In this document: positions 18,171 to 27,174 of the stretch, piece by piece | How positions within the stretch are numbered: the first letter of the stretch is position 1 | How the letters are laid out: every line of letters starts with the position of its first letter | Source of the DNA: an uncultured Sutterella sp. | Lineage (GTDB): Bacteria > Pseudomonadota > Gammaproteobacteria > Burkholderiales > Burkholderiaceae_F | DNA: 64,000 bases | Direction of reading: 5' to 3' | Assembly: GCA_905206345.1 (NCBI GenBank) | Contig: CAJLGW010000002.1 | Coordinates: 1 to 64,000 of the forward strand | The notes under the pieces: model-generated | The model's database searches: none | What the model was told of the DNA's origin: nothing | The model's input: only the letters and a program-made list of their open reading frames with translations | Translations under genes and position numbers: made by a program

Positions 18171-18878
18171 TTATTTCATTTGATTATTGATGCGACGAAT
18201 CTCGTAATTATCAAGGTTTCGCCAAATCCGCCACATCTGTTCTCTCAATTTAGGTGTCGTTTGTTTTTGGTAATACTTAGGGTTCGTTAAAATCGCTGCC
18301 AACCACACCGATTGCCACCGCTGAAGATTAGCGGCATGAGTTCCGTAATAATAACGCGCAGCTGCTTCAACGCCGAAAATCCCTTTGCCGAATTCCGCAA
18401 TGTTAAGATACGTCTCAATGATACGACCCTTGCTCCAAGTGGCTTCCATCACCAAGGTCAAAATGATTTCTTGAGCCTTACGGATGTAACTTTTTTCGTG
18501 AGACAAAAAGAGGTTCTTAACGGTTTGTTGCGTAATGGTCGAACCGCCCGGTGCGGACGTATCAAGAAACACGTTATTGATAAAAGCTTGGTAGGTAGAG
18601 TTCCACTCAATGCCACGGTGCGTTGGAAAGTGGAAGTCTTCCGCAGAAATGGCACTGCGAATCATGACATTGCTGATTTGATTGAGCTTGACTGGATAGT
18701 GACGAACCTTACCCAAACGCGCACGTTCGCTTTCAATGTAGGAAGACGTTGTGACGGGGTTATAGGCGTAGTAGACAACTTGGCCAATGTAGTAAGACTC
18801 AATGGCAACAACCAAACCCAATACCGCCCAAACGAAACGTTTGATCCAAGGTTTGATTGTTGACCATTGACTTCGCAT
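18171..18878 (-). CDS. mtgA: Monofunctional peptidoglycan glycosyltransferase MtgA
   Basis: A 235-residue GT51 glycosyltransferase anchored by an N-terminal membrane helix (residues ~12-33). It polymerises lipid II into glycan strands. The catalytic motif region SAEDFHFPTHRGIEW carries the first Glu, GGSTITQQTVKNLFLS the second motif, and KAQEIILTLVMEATWSKGRIIETYLN the third. Length is usual for MtgA. It lies 9 bp after rimO in the same direction. Confidence 0.94.
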   Translation of the reverse strand: MRSQWSTIKPWIKRFVWAVLGLVVAIESYYIGQVVYYAYNPVTTSSYIESERARLGKVRHYPVKLNQISNVMIRSAISAEDFHFPTHRGIEWNSTYQAFINNVFLDTSAPGGSTITQQTVKNLFLSHEKSYIRKAQEIILTLVMEATWSKGRIIETYLNIAEFGKGIFGVEAAARYYYGTHAANLQRWQSVWLAAILTNPKYYQKQTTPKLREQMWRIWRNLDNYEIRRINNQMK

Positions 18879-18887
18879 AGCAGTCCT

Positions 18888-20228
18888 TTACGGGACGTGA
18901 CGCCCCACCAAGTCGTAGTCTTCATTCGCCGTCACGCGAACGTTGACGATATCACCGGGATTTAAGTGACCGTCCGTTGTCACATAGATAATGCCATCAA
19001 TTTCAGGGGCGTCCGCCGTTGTGCGACCAATAGCCACCCCGTCTTCATCTTCGCATTCATCAATGATGACCGGTAACGTTTGACCGATCTTGCGTGCCAA
19101 GCGTTCGGCCGAAATACGGCTTTGGACTTCCATAAAGCGTTCACGACGCTCTTCACGCACTTCATCTGGCAATGCACCCGGCAACTCATTAGCCGCTGCC
19201 CCTTCAATGGGAGAGTAGGCAAAGCAACCCACGCGATCGAGTTGCGCTTCTTCCAAAAAGTCCAAAAGGTATTGGAATTCTTCTTCCGTTTCACCGGGGA
19301 AACCGGCAATAAAGGTCGAGCGAATCGTCAAATCTGGACAAATCGAGCGCCAAGCCTTAATACGCTCAAGCGTTTTTTCCGTGCAGGCGGGACGTTTCAT
19401 GGACTTCAAAACACGAGGATGCGCATGTTGGAACGGGATGTCCAAGTAAGGCAAAATCTTGCCTTCGGCCATCAATTCCACAACGGCATCAACATGAGGG
19501 TAGGGATAGACGTAGTGCATACGAATCCACATCCCCAAGTCACCCAATTCTTTCGCTAAGTCTATGAGTTTGGTACGGACGGCCTTACCGCTATCAGTAA
19601 AGTCAATCCCATACTTACGATCAACGCCGTAAGCCGAGGTGTCTTGGCTAATCACCATTAATTCTTTGACGCCTTGAGCCTTAAGAAGCTTGGCTTCACG
19701 CAAAATCTCACCCACAGGGCGGCTCACCAAGGGGCCACGCAACTGCGGAATGATGCAAAAAGCGCAATGGTGGTTACAGCCTTCGCTGATCTTTAAGTAG
19801 GCGAAGTGATTGGGCGTTAACTTAATACCGGCTTTGGGCACCAAGTCATAGAACGGATCATGGGGCTTGGGCAAGTGTTGGTGTACCAACGAAATCACCT
19901 TATTAAATTCCCCGGGACCGGTAATACCTAACACATTAGGGCAGACGTCATCCAAGTACATCGTACCGTCCAAGTGCTTCTTGGCACCCAAACACCCCGT
20001 CACGATCACGCGACCGTTTTCACGCATGGCTTCTTGAATCGCTTCGACGCTTTCGGCCACGGCTTCATTTAAAAAGCCACAGGTGTTCACAATCACCAAA
20101 TCGGCATCATGGTAGGAGCCCACCAAGTCATAACCTTCGGCACGAAGTTCGGTCATGATGCGTTCAGAATCAACCAACGCTTTGGGGCAGCCCATGGACA
20201 CAAAGCCCACACGGGGAATTCGACTCAT
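18888..20228 (-). CDS. rimO: Ribosomal protein S12 methylthiotransferase RimO
   Basis: A 446-residue radical-SAM enzyme that adds a methylthio group to an aspartate of ribosomal protein S12. The N-terminal cluster-binding cysteine lies in [17 protein letters not shown], others in VNTCGF and GCLGAKKHL; the radical-SAM cysteines are in [20 protein letters not shown], the RimO form of CxxxCxxC. A C-terminal TRAM domain closes the protein. ATG at 20228 overlaps the pgeF stop by one base (TGATG), so it is preferred to the in-frame TTG one codon earlier. Confidence 0.95.
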   Translation of the reverse strand: MSRIPRVGFVSMGCPKALVDSERIMTELRAEGYDLVGSYHDADLVIVNTCGFLNEAVAESVEAIQEAMRENGRVIVTGCLGAKKHLDGTMYLDDVCPNVLGITGPGEFNKVISLVHQHLPKPHDPFYDLVPKAGIKLTPNHFAYLKISEGCNHHCAFCIIPQLRGPLVSRPVGEILREAKLLKAQGVKELMVISQDTSAYGVDRKYGIDFTDSGKAVRTKLIDLAKELGDLGMWIRMHYVYPYPHVDAVVELMAEGKILPYLDIPFQHAHPRVLKSMKRPACTEKTLERIKAWRSICPDLTIRSTFIAGFPGETEEEFQYLLDFLEEAQLDRVGCFAYSPIEGAAANELPGALPDEVREERRERFMEVQSRISAERLARKIGQTLPVIIDECEDEDGVAIGRTTADAPEIDGIIYVTTDGHLNPGDIVNVRVTANEDYDLVGRHVP

Positions 20229-21019
20229 CAAGCTTCTCCTTTAATCCAAATCATGGCAGCGTGACGACCCGTCGTTTCATCGCGACGGAAACTGTAAAAG
20301 AGATCTGCATTGGCGTACGTTGAATGACGAGCAACCACCGTTTCGGTCACGCCGACTTGAGCCAAAGCTTGCGTAGCAAGCGTTGTGAGCGAGGCTAAAT
20401 ACTTACCGTCACCCTTGGCTTTAAAGGCTTCAGAGGCTTGGGGCAAATGTTGTTGCATGGCCTTTAAGACATCTTCACCCGTTTCAAAGTCATCATCGCC
20501 GATACGCGGGCCCATCCAAGCCAAGTATTCATGATCACCGCCCAAACGTTCATTTAAGCGAGCAATCGTCTTTTGCAAAATGCCATCGGCAAGGCTTCGC
20601 CAACCGCAGTGAACAGCTGCAACGGCCTTACCCGTCTTTTCAGTGATCAACACCGGCAAGCAATCGGCCACTTGCACCACACAAACCACGCCGGGCGTCA
20701 CCGAGGTGCTGGCATCGGCTTCAACTTCCAACTCGCTCGTTTCAGCATCGACAATTGTGGTGCCGTGTACTTGCTTGAGCCACTTGGGGTCAGAGGGCAC
20801 CAATTGCGAGGCCAATTGACGATTCATCTTGACGCAAAAGTCCACGTCACCAAAGTAGGCGCCGACATTAAAGCCGCCCACGCCCGTCTTGTCACCGTAA
20901 GGGCCGGAAGAAACGCCACCGGCACGCAATGTCATTAAAGCGTCGACGTTTTCAGGACAAAGCTTGTCCCAATCGGGTTGCAAAATTTCAAGCGCGGGTT
21001 TCGTTGCATCATCAATCAT
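20228..21019 (-). CDS. pgeF: Multicopper/zinc purine nucleoside phosphorylase-laccase family protein (PgeF/YfiH)
   Basis: A 263-residue member of the YfiH family. Metal ligands are visible in [22 protein letters not shown] and [16 protein letters not shown]. Members act on purine nucleosides and have been linked to correct peptidoglycan composition (PgeF). The gene lies 3 bp after rluD and overlaps rimO by one base; bamD/rluD/pgeF is a conserved proteobacterial neighbourhood. Confidence 0.9.
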   Translation of the reverse strand: MIDDATKPALEILQPDWDKLCPENVDALMTLRAGGVSSGPYGDKTGVGGFNVGAYFGDVDFCVKMNRQLASQLVPSDPKWLKQVHGTTIVDAETSELEVEADASTSVTPGVVCVVQVADCLPVLITEKTGKAVAAVHCGWRSLADGILQKTIARLNERLGGDHEYLAWMGPRIGDDDFETGEDVLKAMQQHLPQASEAFKAKGDGKYLASLTTLATQALAQVGVTETVVARHSTYANADLFYSFRRDETTGRHAAMIWIKGEA

Positions 21020-21022
21020 TTC

Positions 21023-22030
21023 TTATTCCTTAAAAACCGTGACCGGTTCATCCCAAGGGCCAAAACCCAAGGTATCCATTAATTCAATCATATCTTCGGG
21101 CGGTTCCACGAACCATTCCATGTGTTCTTGCGTTCGCGGATGTACGAGCCCTAAACGCGATGCATGCAACGCCTGACGTTGCATCATCGACAAAGGAGAA
21201 TCCGACGGTAGTTTACCCAATTTTCCTTTATAGACGGGGTCGCCCAATAATGGAAGACCAGCCCATTGCATGTGTACGCGGATTTGGTGCGTGCGACCGG
21301 TATCTAAGCGACAGGCAATCCAAGACACGGTCAAGGGTGTTTGACCGGCACCCGGCACAAAAGCGGCATCCACCAAGCGCACATGCGTCTTTGCTTCTTT
21401 GCTACGCGGGCCTTGTCCCACACAGAAACGCATGGGTGAGCGAGGATCGCGCATGATGGGTTCATCGACAAAACCCGCTTCCGGTGCACGACCGTGGACA
21501 ATCGCCCAATACTCACGCTTAACCGTACGGGCTTGGAGCTGACGAATCAAATCCGTTTGGGCTTCAATCGTCTTTGCGACCACCATTAACCCTGACGTAT
21601 CGCGATCCAAACGGTGCACGATGCCGGCACGTGGCACATTTTTTAATTCCGGGTTTCTAAATAAAAGTCCGTTCAAAAGCGTATCGTCCCAGTGACCGGC
21701 CGCCGGATGCACGACTAACCCCACGGGTTTATTGACGACCAAAATATCGTCATCTTCGTACACCACATCTAAGTCCATCTCCACGGCTTTAAAGGCGAGC
21801 TCTTCAGGAGACGGTTGGGCAACGACTTCGATTTCGTCACCGGCGCTCACCTTTTGGCGAATCTTTGTGGCAACCTCACCATTAACGGTCACCGCCCCCT
21901 CTTCAATCCAACTTTGAAGACGTGCGCGCGAGATGGAAGGCATTAATTGTGCCAAGACTTTATCCAAGCGCTCGCCCATCGCATCATCGGGAGCCATAAA
22001 AGCGGTGGCTTCGTCATACAGTTGTGACAT
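21023..22030 (-). CDS. rluD: 23S rRNA pseudouridine synthase RluD
   Basis: A 335-residue pseudouridine synthase. An S4 RNA-binding domain (RLDKVLAQLMPSISRARLQSW, residues ~20-85) precedes the catalytic domain, with the active Asp in GIVHRLDRDTSGLMVVAKT. In E. coli RluD modifies positions 1911, 1915 and 1917 of 23S rRNA. It is divergent from bamD, the common arrangement, and is followed 2-3 bp later by pgeF. Confidence 0.94.
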   Translation of the reverse strand: MSQLYDEATAFMAPDDAMGERLDKVLAQLMPSISRARLQSWIEEGAVTVNGEVATKIRQKVSAGDEIEVVAQPSPEELAFKAVEMDLDVVYEDDDILVVNKPVGLVVHPAAGHWDDTLLNGLLFRNPELKNVPRAGIVHRLDRDTSGLMVVAKTIEAQTDLIRQLQARTVKREYWAIVHGRAPEAGFVDEPIMRDPRSPMRFCVGQGPRSKEAKTHVRLVDAAFVPGAGQTPLTVSWIACRLDTGRTHQIRVHMQWAGLPLLGDPVYKGKLGKLPSDSPLSMMQRQALHASRLGLVHPRTQEHMEWFVEPPEDMIELMDTLGFGPWDEPVTVFKE

Positions 22031-22074
22031 GTAACTTTCCTTAACTTAATTACTATTTAGCAGTCGCCAGTCTG

Positions 22075-22101
22075 TTGAGAGCGTTATGTTTTCGCTATAA
22101 T
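22075..22101 (+). promoter_or_regulatory. Candidate bamD promoter
   Basis: A perfect -10 hexamer TATAAT (22096-22101) lies 35 bp before the bamD ATG. The best -35, TTGAGA (22075-22080), is only 15 bp upstream, slightly short of ideal. Confidence 0.5.
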
Positions 22102-22136
22102 CCAAAAATATTGAATCTTTTTCAAACAGACATCCA

Positions 22137-22913
22137 ATGGCCTTAACTTTACAACATTTGCATCATCGCACCACGAAAATTCTTGCGATTGCTCTTTTAG
22201 CAAGTACTTTATCAGCCTGTAATGTTACTGAAATCGACATTACGTCTGATTGGGATGCAAGGCGCCTCTATGAAGAAGCGCGTACGGCAACCGATGACGG
22301 TGACTGGACGCTTGCCCAGAACTACTATTCTAAACTGGAGTCTCGTTACCCGTTTGGTCGCTACGCTCAACAAGCCCAAATCGACTTGGCTTATGTGTAT
22401 TGGCGTGACGGTGAACCCGCTCAAGCCATCGCCGCTTGCGATCGATTCTTAAAGCAATATCCTAATCACGAAAATAGCGATTATGTGCTTTATTTGAAGG
22501 CCTTGGCAACATTAAACGAACCCAACGGTTTGTTCTCCGGTCTCTTTAAGCAAGACATCGCCGAGCGTGATGCCGATGCAGCCCGTACCGCTTTTGATAC
22601 GTTTAAAGAACTCGTTCAACGATTCCCCGAATCCCGTTACGCACCGGAATCCCGTCGTCGCATGCACGAGTTGGTCTTGGCTCAAGCTCGCCATGAATTA
22701 AACGTGGCCGAATTTTACTTCGAACGTCATGCTTACTTGGCAGCCATTGATCGCGCCCAAAACGTGGTTCGTCAATTCCAACAAACGCCCTACTCGGATG
22801 GCGCCTTAGAGCTCATCAAGCGTTGCTACCAAGAGTTGGGGTTACCTGCGTTAGAAAGCGACATTCAACGCATTATGGATGCTAACCAAAATCGCGAACG
22901 TAATGTTCAATAG
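22137..22913 (+). CDS. bamD: Outer-membrane protein assembly lipoprotein BamD
   Basis: A 258-residue lipoprotein with lipobox LSAC (Cys28) and TPR-like helical repeats (ARRLYEEARTATDDGDWTLAQ, FGRYAQQAQIDLAYVYWRDGE). BamD is the essential partner of BamA in inserting beta-barrel proteins into the outer membrane. The length and RYPFGRYA motif are typical of the family. It is divergent from rluD and followed by a UUCG-loop terminator. Confidence 0.94.
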   Translation: MALTLQHLHHRTTKILAIALLASTLSACNVTEIDITSDWDARRLYEEARTATDDGDWTLAQNYYSKLESRYPFGRYAQQAQIDLAYVYWRDGEPAQAIAACDRFLKQYPNHENSDYVLYLKALATLNEPNGLFSGLFKQDIAERDADAARTAFDTFKELVQRFPESRYAPESRRRMHELVLAQARHELNVAEFYFERHAYLAAIDRAQNVVRQFQQTPYSDGALELIKRCYQELGLPALESDIQRIMDANQNRERNVQ

Positions 22914-22931
22914 TTTCGTTTGATTTTGCGC

Positions 22932-22959
22932 AAAAAGGGAGCTTTCGAGCTCCTTTTTT
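22932..22959 (+). terminator. Terminator of bamD
   Basis: GGAGCT/AGCTCC (22938-22943 with 22948-22953) closes a TTCG tetraloop and extends into an A/T stem, ending in a run of six T residues. Confidence 0.9.
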
Positions 22960-23025
22960 CGTATCCAAAAATTTCAGCCTTTTCTTAAAATATTTCGAAT
23001 GGATTCTTAGGAAAGGAAACTTGCT

Positions 23026-23550
23026 ATGCAAAACGAAGCCATGAAGAATTTGTTGACGCGTCGCGCCATTCGTAGCTACAAGCCCGATGCCGTCCCTGAA
23101 GATGTCTTAGAACGTATTTTGGAAGCGGGCACCTATGCCCCCAACGGCATGAGTCGACAAGCCTCCATCATTCTTGCCATTACCGACAAAGAAGTCCGCG
23201 ATGAGCTCTCGGCGTTAAACGCACAAATCTGCGGACAACCGGGCACGGATCCTTTCTATGGCGCTCCTGTCGTTTTGGTGGTCTTGGCCGATCGAAGTGT
23301 CGCCACGCACGTCGAAGACGGCTCTTTGGTTTTGGGTAACCTCATGAATGCCGCTCACGCTGAAGGGTTGGGCAGTTGCTGGATTCACCGCGCCCGTCAA
23401 GAATTTGTGAGTGAATACGGTCAAAAGCTCTTGAAGCGCTTGGGCATTGAAGGCGATTATGTGGGAATCGGTCACTGCATTTTGGGTTACATTGAGGGCG
23501 AGTACCCTGAAGCCAAGCCCCGTAAAGCCAATTACGTCTATCGCGTTTGA
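23026..23550 (+). CDS. Nitroreductase-family FMN oxidoreductase
   Basis: A 174-residue nitroreductase. The N-terminal RRAIRSYKPDAVPEDVLERIL and the following TYAPNGMSRQ form the FMN-phosphate binding region; SLVLGNLMNAAHAEGLGSCWI is the conserved mid-section. Such enzymes reduce nitroaromatics, quinones or flavins with NAD(P)H; the natural substrate is not evident. A strong ribosome site (AGGAAAGGAAA) precedes the ATG. It is a single-gene unit between terminators. Confidence 0.87.
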   Translation: MQNEAMKNLLTRRAIRSYKPDAVPEDVLERILEAGTYAPNGMSRQASIILAITDKEVRDELSALNAQICGQPGTDPFYGAPVVLVVLADRSVATHVEDGSLVLGNLMNAAHAEGLGSCWIHRARQEFVSEYGQKLLKRLGIEGDYVGIGHCILGYIEGEYPEAKPRKANYVYRV

Positions 23551-23578
23551 TCGACGTTATTACCGATAATTAGAAATC

Positions 23579-23608
23579 GGGCCTGATCGTTTCAGGCCCT
23601 TTTCTTTT
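23579..23608 (+). terminator. Terminator between nitroreductase and SNF2 genes
   Basis: GGGCCTGA pairs with TCAGGCCC (23579-23586 with 23592-23599), loop of five, followed by a broken T run. It suits the plus-strand nitroreductase gene best; the minus-strand tail is less T-rich. Confidence 0.85.
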
Positions 23609-23610
23609 GT

Positions 23611-26600
23611 CTACGCTTTGTCTAATTCAAAGAGTGCTTTAAGTTCAGTTTCGGACAAGTCCCCGACCCACGATTCACCGGTCGTAACCGTAAGATCGGC
23701 CAGTTCTTTTTTATTTTCGAGCATCTCGTTGATACGCTCTTCAAACGTGCCCTTCGTGATAAAGCGATAGACCAACACATCTTTTTTCTGACCAATGCGA
23801 TAAGCACGGTCTGTAGCCTGAGCTTCCACCGCCGGATTCCACCACAAGTCATAGTGAATGACAGTGGAAGCTTGCGTGAGATTTAACCCCGTGCCCCCCG
23901 CTTTTAATGACAAAATCATTACGCGTTGAGTGGGATCATTTTGGAAACGATCGACCATCTCGGCTCGTTTTTTCACGGTAACGCCTCCGTGCAGGAAAAG
24001 GGCGTCTTCGTTAATCGTGCTCTTTAACCACTTCTGCAGACGATCACCCATTTCACGGTATTGCGTGAAGATCAAAACCTTTCGATCGGCTTCAAACGAG
24101 CGCTCGACCAAATCAATTAATAGGTCGCCTTTGCCGGAATCCGGGTACTCGGCATTGGTCTTTTGAAATTGAGAGACGGAATTACAGATTTGCTTTAACC
24201 CCGTCATGAGTTTTAAGACCAAACCGCGCTGCAAAAGTCGGATGTCCTCACCCGTTTCCTTTGCTTTGATTTTGGCCTCTTCGATCTTTTCCAAGATGTC
24301 TTTTAAGTACTTCTCATAAAGTACGCTTTGATCTTGGCGAAGGGCAACAAATTGGTCTTGTTGAATTTTCTCCGGCAAATCAGAAATGATTGACTTGTCC
24401 GTTTTCAAGCGCCTTAACATAAAAGGCGCAGTCAGCTTTCGGAAAGCGTCAATCACCGCAGGATCCCGTTCGGCTTCGATGGGTTTGGCAAAGTGATCCT
24501 TGAAGTCCTTCTGAGAACCTAAAAGTCTCGGTTGCACCAAAGAGAAAATGGACCAATACTCCATCAAGCGGTTTTCAACGGGTGTGCCCGACATGGCAAT
24601 TACCTGACGAGCCTTTAATTCTTTTAATGCTTGAGATTGAGACGAGGTGCTGTTTTTAATCGCTTGAGCTTCATCAATCACTAACAGGCGGAAGCGTTGG
24701 GTCTTTAACACTTCAATGTCCATGCGTGCCGTACCGTAAGAGGTGAGCAATACGTCAAAGTCCGACATCGGTAACTTACGCTTGGCGCCATGGTAAACCG
24801 CGACTTTAAGAGTTGGCGAGAATTTCTCGATTTCTCGCTGCCAGTTAACAAGAAGCGTGGTGGGCACCACGGCGAGCACCTTTTCTTTTGCAAGCTCCCC
24901 GTCTTCTTTAAGTTGTGTCATGGCGGCAATCACTTGAAGGGTTTTGCCCAAGCCCATGTCATCGGCAATCAATGCGCCCATACCAAGCTTGACGTTTTTA
25001 ATGAGCCACGAATAGCCTCGTGCCTGATAAGGTCGAAGCGTTGCTCTCAAGCTTGGAGGTGGCGGCAAAAGTGGCACATCATTGAGGGCTTTGAGTTTTT
25101 CAAGAAGAGCTTCACTACCCTCGATCTCGATACCCTCAAATTCACCACTTAAAACAGCTTGAAGTTTTTGCACAGGAGAGAGCTTGGGCGGATTTTCAAG
25201 CGTGGCTTGAATCTTTTGAATCTCAATGGGATCAATGTAGATGTAGTCCGAACCGTTATATAGAATTTCACCTGCGTGAGCTAAGAGCTCCTTAAACTCT
25301 TCGTCGGTGAGCGTCTTCTCACCCAACGTAACCCGCCAGTCAAAGTCGGCCAAGCTATCCAAACCCAACATTTTCTTGCCGAAACTCGCATCACTTGTGG
25401 CCTTGGCGGACAACTTCGGGCTCAAAAGGCGCTTTAAGCTTGCGGGCATTGCCACCGTCACGCCCAAAAGCGTCAGGTAAGGTGTGATCTCCAACATGAA
25501 GTCGGCTAACTCGGCGCGCTCAATTTTGAGGTTTTTTGCTTCTTTTGCAAGTTGCTCGAAGGGCTCGTAAAGTTCAGAAAGTGTCCGGAGAATATTTAAA
25601 ACCGCCAAACGATCATTGTCATATTTCGCCGATGTCAACAAGGTCTTTAACATCACGGGCTTGGCACCTTTCGTGCGCGCCATGATGCCAAAGCCCACCG
25701 ACACTTCACCGTCTTTTAAACTTGTGAGTTTGATCAAAGGCTGCCACGGGTAGGCCCGTCCCAAATTCAAGACTCGGAAGTATTGCGCCAATGCGCGACC
25801 GACTTCAGCAGGTGCTTCATTTTGGACATCAAGGCTATGCGAAATTAAAAGCTTAAATATATCGTTATCAACGTCACCAGCCCCTAACATCCCATGCAAT
25901 GTCGTAAGGGCACCAGTTAAAAGCAGATAGACCTTTTCGACAGAAGTGAGCTTTTCTTCCCAATCGAGCCTAAAAATTTCATCAATTTCATCTTCTGCTG
26001 CGATAACCAAGTCTTCAAAAATCGCTTGTGTTTGGGGCAAGTGCAACGAAGGCGTGAACCAAATTTGCGGTAAAAAGTCCGCACCTTTCGGGTTTTGCAT
26101 CACGCAAGGCACAAACGCACGTGCCTCATAAAATCGTGCTGCCAAATCAAAAACAATACGCAGTGCACACGTTGAGTTCGGTAAACTTTTTTCTTCTCTT
26201 TGTGCAACGTACCAAAGCGACTGCAACACACGGTCTTGGTTTTGAGACTTTTTCGTTAAAAGAAAATCAAAACTTTCTTTTCGAAGGGTTAAGTAAAGCG
26301 CGGGGTCTTCTTTGGTTTTCTTTAGCGTTTCTAAAAAAGGCGAGGGCGTCGGTCGCTCTAACAATTCAAGCTCTTCTTGACGATCCCAACGAGCGTTATC
26401 CAATGCTTTAAGGTGGCGAGTCCGCGCTTTTAAACTTTGCTTAAACCACGTTCTTAAATCCGATTCTTGCGACTGAATGATGGTCTTCGGCAACAAAGAC
26501 AAAAGCGTATCGCCCACAGGCTTAATGGCCTTCACGGGGAAATTTAAAAGGGTGTTTTTTTCTTTTGAAGCTTTGATCTTAAAGCTTTCTAAGGGCACCA

Positions 26601-27174
26601 AGAGCTCATTGAGCGTCAACGGGACTTCTTTAACGCTTTCTTCAATGCTGACGCCCTTATCCTTTAACGCTTCAATTAAATCGAAACCCTTAAAAAGGAA
26701 AATTGCAAAGGGATCGGCATCAATGATGTCAGCTAAGCAGTAGATGAAACTGGCAATGTGTTTGCAAAGGTGTGCCGAGTCCGGACACGAACACCTCATC
26801 ACAAGGTCTCGTGCTGAACGCGGGAAAAGTCGAATACCTAACTCTTCACAAATCTCTGCGACTTCCGGTGGCAACTCCCCGTCCAAAAGTCTTGCCATTA
26901 AAAGCGAATCGGTGCTTAAACGATCAACGAGTTTAGTGCACTCTTCACTCGTCAGTTGAGGTAACCCCAGAACCACTTCGTAAGGGGTGTAGGCCGAACC
27001 TTGGACATGGGCAATGAGGTGGTGCGTTTGGGAGTCAATGCCTTGAAACTCAACTTTACCGTGTACGTAATATGATTTCCCGCGAGGTAAGCGATTGGCA
27101 TGGTCACAATTCTCAAGCGCCTGCAACCAAGCCTGTCCCCACCACGTCTTTCCAATACGAACACGGGTTGCCAT
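23611..27174 (-). CDS. SWIM zinc-finger SNF2-family helicase
   Basis: A 1187-residue Swi2/Snf2 ATPase. Near the N-terminus a SWIM zinc finger is formed by Cys128, Cys130, Cys137 and His139. A long helical middle region leads to the SNF2 motor (from residue ~715): motif I DDMGLGKTLQVIAAM, motif II VIDEAQAIKN, motif III MSGTPVEN, and the helicase C-domain LSLKAGGTGLNLTQASTVIHYDLWWNP with the final QATDRAYRIGQ. Such proteins remodel protein-DNA complexes; the exact role is unknown. Its ATG shares one base with the stop of the DinG-like gene upstream, so the two are co-expressed. Confidence 0.9.
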   Translation of the reverse strand: MATRVRIGKTWWGQAWLQALENCDHANRLPRGKSYYVHGKVEFQGIDSQTHHLIAHVQGSAYTPYEVVLGLPQLTSEECTKLVDRLSTDSLLMARLLDGELPPEVAEICEELGIRLFPRSARDLVMRCSCPDSAHLCKHIASFIYCLADIIDADPFAIFLFKGFDLIEALKDKGVSIEESVKEVPLTLNELLVPLESFKIKASKEKNTLLNFPVKAIKPVGDTLLSLLPKTIIQSQESDLRTWFKQSLKARTRHLKALDNARWDRQEELELLERPTPSPFLETLKKTKEDPALYLTLRKESFDFLLTKKSQNQDRVLQSLWYVAQREEKSLPNSTCALRIVFDLAARFYEARAFVPCVMQNPKGADFLPQIWFTPSLHLPQTQAIFEDLVIAAEDEIDEIFRLDWEEKLTSVEKVYLLLTGALTTLHGMLGAGDVDNDIFKLLISHSLDVQNEAPAEVGRALAQYFRVLNLGRAYPWQPLIKLTSLKDGEVSVGFGIMARTKGAKPVMLKTLLTSAKYDNDRLAVLNILRTLSELYEPFEQLAKEAKNLKIERAELADFMLEITPYLTLLGVTVAMPASLKRLLSPKLSAKATSDASFGKKMLGLDSLADFDWRVTLGEKTLTDEEFKELLAHAGEILYNGSDYIYIDPIEIQKIQATLENPPKLSPVQKLQAVLSGEFEGIEIEGSEALLEKLKALNDVPLLPPPPSLRATLRPYQARGYSWLIKNVKLGMGALIADDMGLGKTLQVIAAMTQLKEDGELAKEKVLAVVPTTLLVNWQREIEKFSPTLKVAVYHGAKRKLPMSDFDVLLTSYGTARMDIEVLKTQRFRLLVIDEAQAIKNSTSSQSQALKELKARQVIAMSGTPVENRLMEYWSIFSLVQPRLLGSQKDFKDHFAKPIEAERDPAVIDAFRKLTAPFMLRRLKTDKSIISDLPEKIQQDQFVALRQDQSVLYEKYLKDILEKIEEAKIKAKETGEDIRLLQRGLVLKLMTGLKQICNSVSQFQKTNAEYPDSGKGDLLIDLVERSFEADRKVLIFTQYREMGDRLQKWLKSTINEDALFLHGGVTVKKRAEMVDRFQNDPTQRVMILSLKAGGTGLNLTQASTVIHYDLWWNPAVEAQATDRAYRIGQKKDVLVYRFITKGTFEERINEMLENKKELADLTVTTGESWVGDLSETELKALFELDKA